Part shown: piece after piece, positions 21,173 through 31,110 of the stretch
Position numbering within the stretch: position 1 is the first letter of the stretch
How the letters are laid out: each line of letters starts with the position of its first letter
Assembly: GCA_015501055.1 (NCBI GenBank)
Contig: JADNYV010000078.1
Location: 90,537 to 154,536 of the forward strand
DNA length: 64,000 bases
Direction: 5' to 3'
Origin: Mucidula mucida
Taxonomy: Eukaryota > Basidiomycota > Agaricomycetes > Agaricales > Physalacriaceae
Made by a program: the position numbers and the translations under genes
The notes under the pieces: generated by a model
What the model saw: only the letters and a program-made list of their open reading frames with translations
Told to the model about the DNA's origin: nothing
The model's database searches: none

Positions 21173-22208
21173 CTTCACTACAGCCACTTTTGCCAGATCC
21201 ATCTTCACTTCTCCTCCTCCAACAATAACTCCCAAGTATTTACAGTATGTGCCTCAAAACTACATTTCTCGGGTTTTAAATACAACTTATTTACTCGCAA
21301 TATCTCTAGTACTTGTTGTACAATATGCCTATGTTCTTCCAATGTGTTCGTAAAAATAAGTATGTCGTCTAAGTAAACTATAACATGTCCTTCATTGATC
21401 AACTCCTTCAGTATGTAATTCATGAACGATTGGAACGTCGCCGGCGAGTTTGTAAGTCCGAAGAACATGACTGAGGGCTCGAACAGGCCTCGGTTTGTTC
21501 TAAACGCCGCTTTCCACTCATCACCTTCTTTGATCCGGATGTTATTGTAACCCCATTGGACATCCATCTTTGTGAAAACCTTTGCTCCCTTCAACTTGTC
21601 AATCAGCTCCTGAATCAACGGCAAGGGGTATTGGTTCTTGATTGTCATGTCGTTCAACTTCCGATAATCCTGTACTGGCCGAAGGCTTCCATCCTTCTTT
21701 TTGACAAAGAAGAAGGGTGATGCCATAGGTGAAATTGATGGCCGTATACGTCCCGTCCGTATGTTTTCTTCCAGGAACTCATCAAACGCCTTTTGCTCGG
21801 ATGGGCTAAGGGGATAAACCTTGCAGTCAACCGGTTTGGAATCAGGCGTAAGTTCTATTGCGTGATCCCAAGGTCTTTGCTCCGGTAGCTTGTCAAAGTC
21901 CGCCTTGCGAAATACATCGGAGAATTCCTCAATGTAAGGTGCAGCAGCGGATGAAGGTTGTTGTGATCTCAGCTTTTCACCGCTTTTGCAATAGTTGTCC
22001 CAGTCCATCCAGAACAAACGCTCTCCCTCTTCCAACTTCTCTTCTACATTTTCTCCTTCATCTTCCGGCGAGTTATACTCGGGTAGGTAGCCGCAACGGT
22101 CTGGGCATTGATCAAAAGTCAACGTGGATTCTGTCCAGTTGATCGTGGGGTTGTGATATTGTAACCAATCTAGCCCCAAAAAGATGCTTGTTTTGCCAAG
22201 ATTGGTGA
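21173..22208 (-). pseudogene. Gypsy A protease end and RT fragment
   Basis: Begins [20 protein letters not shown] (end of the protease domain) and continues through [55 protein letters not shown] and YLDDILIFT (catalytic YLDD). It is truncated about 30 residues after the LDD block by the S1 junction. The frame is open over most of its length; it is a fragment, not a working gene. Confidence 0.8.
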
Positions 22209-22210
22209 TC

Positions 22211-23048
22211 GATGTAAACGCGGATTCCGAGGGTAGGGAGCGTTTTCAGAGGCCTCTGCACACTCCACACCCCTCCTTACCCCTTTACCCAACTTCCTAC
22301 TCAAGGGAGTTCAATGAGACAGCTTAAATCAAGTCAAACACTCATTTCACTCTAAAGCTGTATCATGTTCGCTCTCTGCTGCTCCTACTGCAGCCAGCCC
22401 ACTCTCTGGGCTCTTCCTGGACTTACCCAGCCTGTGTCTGGTGTTGTAGTAACAACAGAGGCCACTCACAGGACGCCCTGGGAGGTTTAAGCAAGAGTTC
22501 ACACACTCTGCCTCTTTGTCTCTTACCATTATCATCTCACAGAGACAAGCAGTTTGTGATTCCTCCAGTCCTCTTGCTCAGGACTGATGCCATACACCTC
22601 TAGAGCACTGTCTGAAGCCGCCTACCCAGCCCAAAACCAGTCCAGACAGGTCCAAAGTGCCCATTTTGAGGGAATTTGCACTTTTGCTCTCCCAGGCAAG
22701 CACCACTCGCTCTACTCGGTCCTCTTGCTCAGGACTGATGTACTGGCACCCTAGAACCCTATTGGAAGTGTCCGCTCCGGCCCCAGAGCGCTAGCGCTCC
22801 CGCTGCTCTCCCTGCTTCCAGTATGTGCCAATGTCTCACATCCAGCTCTTCAGAGCTGATGCCCATTTTGTGCCCAGATACCCATTCCTTTCCAAAGGAC
22901 TCCTTCTCAAGGACATTCTGTGGGCTATCTGGTCACAGGTGCGCTCTCTGCACCCTCTCACTCCCCTCCAGCTAACCTGTGTTATCTGGTCACAGTTAGC
23001 TCCGCATTTTTGCGTCCCCTCCCACCTCTCCCTCAGTAGATACATCTT
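22211..23048 (+). mobile_element. Short derivative S2 (3'-truncated)
   Basis: Same as S1 for its first ~838 bases, ending at GTAGATACATCTT where the family would continue CATGTATTAAG. It lies between two halves of the gypsy A protease/RT frame. Left flank is TC. The missing ~110 bases of the 3' end and a few gypsy bases suggest a later deletion at the right junction. Confidence 0.8.
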
Positions 23049-23778
23049 TGGTGGCCAACTCGATCTGTTCTGCATGATCACTGATCTTCATCCGGACCTC
23101 CACAAAACCTTCGATTGCTCCTCCCTTGTTTAGGGTTCCATCCGCATTGTAGACAGGGAGCTTGACCGTTAACTCCTTGATCTGGAGTCCGTTCTTCTAT
23201 TGATGCAAGAACCCATTGCTCCGCTGTCAAGAAGGGCACTTGTTTCCCCTGTGTGTACGCTCTCTATGGTTACTCGGAGTTTCATGTCCTGCCCCTTTGT
23301 TCCCCGGATGTACTTCCTCGACTTTTTCAACTCTGTCACAACTTCCACTGCAGCTTCCTTTGTTAACGCTCTAATCGCCATCACCTTCTCCTCCGTTGCT
23401 TCTCTCTCTCTCCGCTCCGGCATCCATGCTCTCAAAATTCCCACTGCTCTCGGCACGTCATCCTCTCTTAGCCGTTGTGCGATCCACTCGGGCGTATTTG
23501 GCTCAAATCTTTCTTTCGCAGGTTTTGGTGGTAAAGTCGTCGATGATATTTTAGATGTTTCAGTACCCGTACTGTAAGTAGATTCTGCATCTGACAACCC
23601 TTTCCTTGATGACTGCTCCGGCAGGACTGCGTCTACTGCGGGAGCTTCGCAAAACCCAACTCTTCGGCCAACTTTTTCTTCTCCTCGTCGTTCATTTCGG
23701 TCCATAAACCCCGAATCGTCTGGGGTTGACCCTTCTTCGGACAGAACCTGCTGACGTGGCCGTGTTCGCCACAGCTAA
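23049..23778 (-). pseudogene. Gypsy A zinc knuckle, protease and linker
   Basis: Minus-strand reading gives CGEHGHVSRFC (the second part of a CCHC knuckle), a Glu/Lys-rich linker, and ALLDSGAMGSCIN, the aspartic protease active site (D-S-G). A one-base shift after CINRR breaks the frame before LPVYNADGTLNKGGA. That makes it a pseudogene even apart from the insertions. Confidence 0.75.
23776..23778. repeat. TAA target duplication, left
   Basis: TAA flanks the left end of the Harbinger element and is repeated at 26650-26652, as expected of PIF/Harbinger insertion (TWA). Confidence 0.85.
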
Positions 23779-23885
23779 GGGCCTGTTTGGATACCGGCAG
23801 ATCTGCCGCTGCCGCTGCCGCTGCCAGCTCAGCAACCCCCGGCCCACGCTTCCGTCGACTCCATCACCATTATCGCGTCGTTTTC

Positions 23886-25160
23886 ATGGCGTCGCAGACC
23901 GTGGCGCTGCCTACCGCTCCGCCCCATGGCAAAAAAAATGTTGGAACCGGCTATAGCATCTGCAAGGAGCTCACCAACCCTCCCACATATCTCACAGCAC
24001 CCGAGGCTGGCAAAAATGCCTTCTGGACGATAAACTGCTGCAAGCTGCTGCTCGAGTTCTTGACCCCGCGTATTCCCGCTGCCGGTGACAACAACAAGTT
24101 CAAAACTGTGGACCTCAATGCTGCCGCGGCTTTCCTGAACGAGCACTGTGTTCGAGGCGGTCCAAAGACGCAGAAGTCGGTTAATAACAAGCTCTCGGAT
24201 GTACATACCATTTCTTTCGTGTCATACTGGTTCTGAACGCGCCCAAAGCTCCAGAAGATTGCGTCTGCTGTGGAATACCTTAGTGAAGTCTCCGGCATGA
24301 CCTATACGGAAGAGTATGGCCTCAACATTGTCACATCGACGGAGAGTGTGATCTGGGATGGGATTGTCAAGGTCTTCAACAACTGCACTCCATTTCGCAA
24401 TGTGGGGTGGAAGTTGTACACCGCTATGATTCCTTTCCGGCCTGCAAAGGCCAAAGGCACGTATGTCTATCGTCCATCTGCGATCAACTTGTCGCAGCAG
24501 CCCAGCCAGTTGAGTCCGTCTCTTCCTGACTCGCAGTCACAGCCGCCGGAGTTGGAGCAACCACAGGAGAGTCAGACTCCTCCGGGAAGTCCAAGCTGGG
24601 ATCATGATGTGCTTGATCGCTTGTTTGAGCAGGAGCACGAATATGGACTGGGACGCAAGCACGAACACGGACTTGAGCGCGAGCATGAACCAGTACGTTT
24701 CCATATTCTGTGTAACATGTTATATTAATACAAGTGTTAGATGGTTCCAGTGTCGTTGTTTGCTACACCTGTCTCTGCACCCGTTGGGCGTAAACGCGCA
24801 AGTACCAGTACCCCACTCGTTGATTCTCAGGGTTCAAAGAAGCCCAAAAATGGTGCTGATGCTATTTCCGGGCTTGGGCTGTCTGTAGATCGTATGGCGG
24901 ACGTCGTTGCTGCTGCATATCCACCCCCAACGGCTAGTGCTGCAGGACTACAGCCTAGTCCGGTGCAGCGCATGTCAGCGATTGATAAGGTACAAAGGGA
25001 GGAGCATTGGCTTACAGCGGATCAACAAGTAAACCTGATGGATGTTCTTGACAGTACTAGACTTTCTGATACGTATTTGTGCCTTAACAACTCGCCCGAC
25101 CGCCGTGCATGGGTTTCGAAGAGGTTGAATCTTGGCACTAACTGGGATAATCTTGAATAG
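23886..25160 (+). CDS. Harbinger Myb/SANT-like DNA-binding protein
   Basis: Exons 23886-24200, 24249-24692 and 24741-25160, with two 48-bp GT-AG introns, give 1179 bases, 392 residues. The N-terminal region has a Myb/SANT-like trihelix pattern: FWTINCCKLLLEFLTPR, then KTQKSVNNKLSDLQKIASAV, SGMTYTEEYGLNI and WDGIVKVFNNCTPFRNVGW. The rest is Ser/Gln/Pro-rich with a small C-terminal domain. In PIF/Harbinger elements such a partner binds subterminal DNA and helps bring the transposase to the nucleus. The start chosen is the first ATG in the frame. Confidence 0.8.
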
Positions 25161-25175
25161 CTTAGATCTACTTAG

Positions 25176-26560
25176 CTATATAATGTATGCCTCCATCTCA
25201 TGACGATGTTCTGCTATGTACGCCATATATTGAACCCACATTTCTTGTGCAATACGATCTCGCTTTGCTTCTGCCCGCAACTTCTTGTCGTTCGTAACAA
25301 ACCCATCACTAATCTCTCCAAGATCTGGTTCGTCTTCAGGATCAATATGACGCCCCGGAGATGGATCTTCATGTTCTGTATCAGGCTTGTCCAGATTTTT
25401 CTTCCATTCATCAAGGTCCGTTGGATCATGAAAGAGGATGAAGTTATGGAGCGCACAAAGCGCTGTGGGAACACGGGCTTGAAGATCCATATCAAAGTGA
25501 ATTGGAAGAACAAGAACACGCCAACGGGCCTTGATAACACCAAAGATACGCTCAATGACATTCCGCACTTGGGCATGTCGCAAGTTGAATAACTCTTCAT
25601 GTGAAGCTGGTCTGAAAATGTATCAGCCTTGAATGTGATCTAAGGAACCAGACTTGCCGTGCTGCTGCTTTCGCCCATTCTGCTAGGTGATAGCGTACAC
25701 CACGGTACGGGATCAAGACAGCGTCACATATTGGGAAACCAGCATCACTAAGATAGTAACAACCATCTGGAACATGTAGATCAGATAAGCAAGCATCTGC
25801 ATATAGATATGAGTCCGTCACAGATCCATCCCATCCACAAAGAAGGTAGAGAAACTGCATAGAGAAGTTGCAGATAGCAAGTACGTTCTGGGAGACAAAC
25901 CCTTTGCGGTTGCGTGCATTTGCATGATCAGCTGCAGATGGACAGGATGCAATATGTGACCCGTCCATGGCACCAATACACCCTCGAAAGAACGGCCAGA
26001 ACTTGGGATTATTCAGAAGGTAGGGATGAGGTGGATTGTCGGTTGAGGGAAGTGATACAAAGAGAGTGTAGAAATCGGTTCCCGACAGTGTCTCACATGT
26101 TCGACGGAAGTATCTATTAAATGTTATTCAATGCTTAGCAAGATATAGAGTGATCCTACTTGGCAATAGTGTCATTTGAATGCTGAAATCTCTCACCAAC
26201 ATGGCAAACAGAAAGGCCGGTGACACAGAGGTAAAGGAAGATTGCAACCTGTTCCTCTACTGTAATCCCTTTCCTGGAGTCTACGGTGCCTAGTGCACGT
26301 AACTGGGCAACCAGAATGAGGAATACATGGAGGCTGATACCCAATTCAGTGTAAATTCTGTCTGGATGTCCATGGATCAGCTCTTGCACCCATCCATGCC
26401 CGGTGAGTATAGAAGTGTGATATGGTTGGTTCCAGTAGTGGTCCTTGGCATATACCAAGGCCGCTGCGGCTGCTGCCTGCACTGTAACAGCAGCAGCTAG
26501 TAGCAATAACTGTTTCTTATGGTCGTCGGGGTCGTCGTGGTCCATGGTAAAGGAAAACAA
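25176..26560 (-). CDS. Harbinger DDE transposase
   Basis: Exons 26560-26160, 26113-25658 and 25611-25176 give 1293 bases, 430 residues. A helix-turn-helix-like region (GITVEEQVAIFLYL to QHSNDTIAKYFRR) precedes the DDE nuclease: Asp in GAMDGSHI (~184), Asp in LSDAGFP (~257) and Glu in RNVIERIFGVIKARW (~306). The first intron (26114-26159) is GT-AG. The second (25612-25657) starts GCAAGT, a GC-AG intron; only that choice keeps the frame. Both are 46 bp. It would cut and join the element ends at TWA sites. No inactivating change is visible. The initiator may instead be the Met five codons further in. Confidence 0.85.
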
Positions 26561-26649
26561 GTGTTATAACACTATCTACGGACAGATCCCGTGCAGCCCG
26601 GGGGTTGCCAAGCTGGCAGCGGCAGATCTGCCGGTATCCAAACAGGCTC

Positions 26650-26652
26650 TAA
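26650..26652. repeat. TAA target duplication, right
   Basis: Second copy of the 3-bp duplication flanking the Harbinger transposon, matching 23776-23778. Confidence 0.85.
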
Positions 26653-27436
26653 AGCAGAGTCCCCTTCGACGTGCATTGTCAATGTCCATCGGCCTGCCGG
26701 CTCCTCCATAGGTAACACCGGTGGCATCTCGTCGTGTAATCGGCGTCGGGGGTGGGTTCGTAGGATTGGCTCTTGATATAGCCGCCTGGGGAGCTTGGGG
26801 CCGGGACTGCATGCCAGACCTCTTGCTCGCCGCCCGCCTTCTCCACAGCTGATTGATCTGAATGATCTGTGCTTTCCAATCCTTGTACTTCTCTGGCCAC
26901 CCGTCTCGGCTGCCATAGATCTGGTCAATGATCTTTTCGTTGACATTGGTCTCGAGAAGTCGCACGACAAATGCGTCATCCTTCGAATATCCTGCCTGAG
27001 TAAGCAGGACCTCAAACTTCTGGAAGAAATCTTGAGCGGTGTCTTGCCCCTGGCGCAACCGCTCGATCTGGTCTTGCGCGTCTCGCGCGAGGTTGGAATC
27101 CACAAATCGCTCCTTCAAGTCTTCCTTAAACTCCGTCCAAGAGACTGTCCATTTCTCTTCTTCCTTGTTGAAGTTCTGGTCCAAGTAGTTCTGGACCCAT
27201 GCATCTACATGATCTCCTCGGATATAGGAAAGAACAACATCAATCCTTTCGGAGTCAGATGTGAGGTTGTTCTTCTTGTCACGGATATATGTGAACATCG
27301 ATCGCCACCAGCTCTTGTACTTGGACTTGTCCCCGTCATAGTCATAAGGCTTGTTGACAAGGGATCGGCCTTTGGTTTTGACATTGGCGTGATGAGCGGG
27401 TGTGTGAGGAGCGGTTTTGGGTGCTTCGTTGGACAT
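26653..27436 (-). pseudogene. Gypsy A gag, N-terminal part
   Basis: Starts MSNEAPKTAPHTPAHHA at 27436. It contains a retrotransposon Gag domain (YDYDGDKSKYKSWWRSMF, VDAWVQNYLDQN, WTEFKEDLKERF, RLRQGQDTAQDFFQKFEVL) and a linker with PMDIDNARRRGLCF, where the Harbinger element interrupts the first cysteines of the zinc knuckle. About 260 residues remain. The frame is open, so the insertion is the main lesion in this part. Confidence 0.8.
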
Positions 27437-28600
27437 GATGAATCGGGGTGATAGGATCGGAGAGTGAAAGGGTAAAAGTGGGGATATGGGAGATGCGGAT
27501 TTTGATGAAACGGGTGAGGGAATAGAGGTTTGGATGAATAAGGAGGAGTCGCCTAGATCTGAAATAGAATCCAGGACTTGGTAGGGTGGGGAACGATAGT
27601 GTATATCGTAAGGTAAGTAAAGTAGGTAGGTATTGTAACTGTCTACGCTATTTTACCGACGTATTTACGGAGCCTAAGAGCTCGTCACAAGTTCACAATT
27701 GCCCAGCCGACGCCCCTCTGGTGTGAGGTAAGCCGAAGTTTTCCTGAGAACGGGGGTTGACCCGTAAACAGCGCCCACTGAAGTGCAACTGCCAAAAGTT
27801 TGTTCTCGTGAGAGCGGCTACTTTCAGCACCCGAGGCAGTTATCTCTAACTGTTAGCCGGCGCTACTGGGACCAATACACACGTATGCGGACGTGCGCTG
27901 GAATTAGGAATCTGTTGATCTGTAAACAGGAAAGGGGATGTGGAAATGTGCGATGATCAAACAGCGAAGTGCTGATCGACGATCAGGGATGTGTGGTAGG
28001 TGGTAGAAAGTAGTTCTGATCTTCTGTTAGCAACTGACTAAGCCACGAGACTCAACCAGGTACCACAGCAAGAACTTAAGGAAGAAAGTGTTTGCGTTCG
28101 TAGAACTAGGCTAGGCCAGGTGTATAAACGAGATCGGAACTAAAGTATAATGATGCTACACTACTGCTTATTTATATACTAGTAAGTCTGTGTTTGGGAC
28201 TCCTTGTCCATACGTGTTTCCACTAGGGATGCTCCACCCTTGACCCAGTGTTGTATGCTACTAGTCCGTGAAACTATTAAATACGAGTGGTAACTGCATA
28301 TAAGTAATAATACTGAAACGACCATGTGTGCTACAAGTGTCGGTGGTGTGTATTCAATAGGGAGTCCATGAGGTATCGGCATGTATGATGTCATTCATGT
28401 GTTAGGTGTGTGTCCGACATGAGTACGGCTTCGGTAATGAAAAGGGGTATGATTGGTGACAAAACAGATGATGAAACGGTCCGTTGGTTGATAAGACAAG
28501 GCCCCCGATAAGATATGATAAGATGTGAAAATGTGAAAATATGGTGATTCATAACATATAAATTCTTTACTAGCAAATAAGAACCATTATTTAGGATCAT
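27437..28600 (-). other. Probable leader and LTR of gypsy A
   Basis: Lies directly upstream of gag (minus strand) and has no coding frames of note. By position it should hold the leader, primer-binding site and 5' LTR. The second LTR is not in the window, so I cannot mark LTR borders from repeats. Confidence 0.35.
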
Positions 28601-31100
28601 GTCTAACACACCCAGGACTTTTTTGTCCTTTGAAAGACATTCCCTAATCTGTCGTCACAGATCTAAATTTCCTACTAATATTATTGCGCTTGGCGCACTG
28701 CTTGTATTTAGAAGAACTGCGAGTCTAATAGCACACAATTAGAGTTATCATCTTTGACCCCCTCTTTATGGTTTGGTTGCCAAGAAAGTGAGTTGCTGTG
28801 GTTTGAAGTCCCTAGGCAATGAGTGAGTTCAAAGTTAAAATATGTAAGGAATAAACCCATTGGGCTTAATGATAACTCAGCTTCTAGGATTGTGTAAAGT
28901 ATTTCAGGTTTTTATGGTTAGTGAGAATCTTAATCTTGTGCTTAGCCCCTTCAAGATAGTGTTGCCAGTCCTTTAGTATCCAAATAATACAAGAAGTTCC
29001 TTGTTTCTTGTTGTGGATATTGTAGTTGCATTGTGTGTTGTTAAAAGACTTTGATCAGGGCTTGGAAGGCCGCTTGCGTCTCGTTAGACTAAATTCACTC
29101 TTGATTCTTCTTGATGAGATTCAACAGAGAACAAGCAATCTTAGAGAAGTCTTTGATAAATTAACAATAGAAGTTTTTAAAACCCAAGAATGATTGCACG
29201 TTCTTGACATGTCTAGAGGTTGGCCATTTTATGATGCCTCTACCTTAATTGGGTTCATTTGCAAGGTGTTGTGAGAGATGATTAATTCCAGGAACTTGAT
29301 GGACTCAGCTTCAAAGACACATTTTTCCAGCTTGACGTACAAATTGTTATCTCAGAGGTGTCACAGAACTTTACAACTAGTCATTGATGCTCCTTCAGTG
29401 TCTTGGTAAAGATGAGGATATCATCCATATAGTTAACCACCTTGCCTGAGTTGATGAATCCTTGAACAGCATGTTCATCATAGCTTAGAACATGGTAGGA
29501 AAGTTCATAAGCCCAAAGAACATTACCGTTGGCTTAGAAATCCAAGGTTGCCATAACATTTTTTAAATAATTCATTGCCTCTTCCTAATCCTCGATGTAA
29601 ACACGGATTCCGAGGGTAGGGAGCGTTTTCAGAGGCCTCTGCACACTCTACACCCCTCCTTACCCCTTTACCCAACTTCCTACTCAAGGGAGTTCAATGA
29701 GACAGCTTAAATCAAGTCAAACACTCATTTCACTCTAAAGCTGTATCATGTTCGCTCTCTGCTGCTCCTACTGCAGCCAGCCCACTCTCTGGGCTCTTCC
29801 TGGACTTACCCAGCCTGTGTCTGGTGTTGTAGTAACAACAGAGGCCACTCACAGGGCGCCCTGGCAGGTTTAAGCAAGAACTCACACACTCTGCCTCTTT
29901 GTCTCTTACCATCATCATCTCACAGAGACAAGCAGTTTGTGATTCCTCCAGTCCTCTTGCTCAGGACTGATGCCATACACCTCTAGAGCACTGTCTGAAG
30001 CCGCCTACCCAGCCCAAAACCAGTCCAGACAGGTCCAAAGTGCCCATTTTGAGGGAATTCGCACTTTTGCTCTCCCAGGCAAGCACCACTCGCTCTACTC
30101 GGTCCTCCTGCTCAGGACTGATGTACTGGCACCCTAGAACCCTATTGGAAGTGTCCGCTCCGGCCCCAGAGCGCTAGCGCTCCCGCTGCTCTCCCTGCTT
30201 CCAGTATGTGCCAATGTCTCACATCCAGCTCTTCAGAGCTGATGCCCATTTTGTGCCCAGATACCCATTCCTTTCCAAAGGACTCCTTCTCAAGGACATT
30301 CTGTGGGCTATCTGGTCACAGGTGCGCTCTCTGCACCCTCTCACTCCCCTCCAGCTAATCTGTGTTATCTGGTCACAGTTAGCTCCGCATTTTTGCGTCC
30401 CCTCCCACCTCTCCCTCAGTAGATACATCTTCATGTATTAAGTATGTACACTTCATGTACAGGCACTTTACGATACGCTGAATTGATGGGGCCCTCGGGG
30501 TCCAGTTTTGACCTAACCTTGTGTGATCTAACAAGCATAGGTCTCCTGTTAACAACTTTATTTGATTAATCGTGTCATTGATGTGCTTGATGGCACTTCA
30601 ACTGGGGCAGAGGTATTTAATGGAACCAACAAGGTACTAGTGTTGATGTTTATATTAGTGCTACAAACAGAGCAGCTGGAAGCTGGGGCATAGAAGGGGA
30701 TCTGTATCTGAGTGTGTTGCAGAGGAGGTCAACATCCATTTAGAGGGCAATTGGTTGCTATGTGCCTTAGTTGACAGCATATAAAGCAACCATCAATGTC
30801 ATGCAAGTACGCTCTATTAGCATCTGTTTGAGCGACGTTGAGCATTAACGTCTATTGAGACTCTCATGTTCTGGGCAGAAGCGGGGTTAGAACAAAAGGC
30901 CAGAGTGTAGCTAAAGTGGGATACAGGTTGCTTCTTAGCTTTCTCTGCCTTCAACAAGGTATGCAAGTTCTGACCGCCCTCTCCTTTCACTTCTTGAAAG
31001 TGATAGATTGAGAGAACTGATTGATAATGAATTCCTTGCAGTTTTTATGAATGCCCTGCTTGAAGAAATATGTCATGAATTGCCTCTATTCTGTTGCCCC
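28600..31100 (-). mobile_element. Old degenerate Ty3/gypsy element B
   Basis: A different, AT-rich gypsy family, full of stops. On the minus strand: a zinc knuckle CFICCQLRHIATNC at ~30790, then short element S3, then RT (PTVMFFGLMNFP, and MDDILIFTKTLKEH ~29430). NVQSFLGF lies near 29200 and an RNase H relic (HYLEGAKHKIKILTNHKNLKYF) near 28960. The protease/early-RT stretch that should lie between knuckle and RT is mostly missing, so a deletion accompanied decay or the later insertion. Confidence 0.65.
29594..30541 (+). mobile_element. Short derivative S3
   Basis: 948 bp, complete at both ends, same structure as S1. It lies inside the gypsy B relic. The flanks are TC on the left (29592-29593) and TC on the right (30542-30543), which looks like a 2-bp shared core. 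Confidence 0.85.
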
Positions 31101-31110
31101 CACCCCAGTC
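31069..31110 (+). repeat. LTR-like repeat fragment
   Basis: GAATTGCCTCTATTCTGTTG followed by CCCCCACC also occurs at 37197 with one mismatch, beside the gypsy C relic. Possibly an LTR start (both follow TGTCA). Too short to assign firmly. Confidence 0.3.

Larger units (their letters stand above)
23779..26649. mobile_element. PIF/Harbinger DNA transposon, apparently intact
   Basis: 2871 bp. Both ends carry inverted repeats with CCTGTTTGGATACCGGC followed by AGATCTGCCGCTGCC. The left copy has 12 extra bases of GCTGCC repeats; similarity then resumes (CAACCCCCGG), giving ~55 bp of matched terminus. The TAA flanks are perfect. It carries the two genes expected of an autonomous Harbinger, a Myb/SANT-like protein and a DDE nuclease, in convergent orientation; both frames close exactly after splicing. 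It sits in the zinc-knuckle codons of gypsy A: removing it and one TAA restores a C-x2-C-x4-H-x4-C motif. Confidence 0.9.
21173..27436 (-). mobile_element. Ty3/gypsy retrotransposon A, broken by two later elements
   Basis: Reading on the minus strand: gag starts at 27436, is cut by a Harbinger transposon (23779-26649), resumes through the zinc knuckle and protease to ~23049, is cut by short element S2, and resumes with the protease end and RT from 22208 to 21173. There it ends at short element S1. Integrase and the 3' LTR are not in the window. Inner breaks rejoin logically when the insertions are removed, though a few bases are lost at S2. A frameshift lies in the protease region (~23190). 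Confidence 0.8.

Noticed and set aside
27437..28600. Exact LTR borders for gypsy A
   Set aside because: Only one end of the element is in the window, so no LTR pair is available for comparison.
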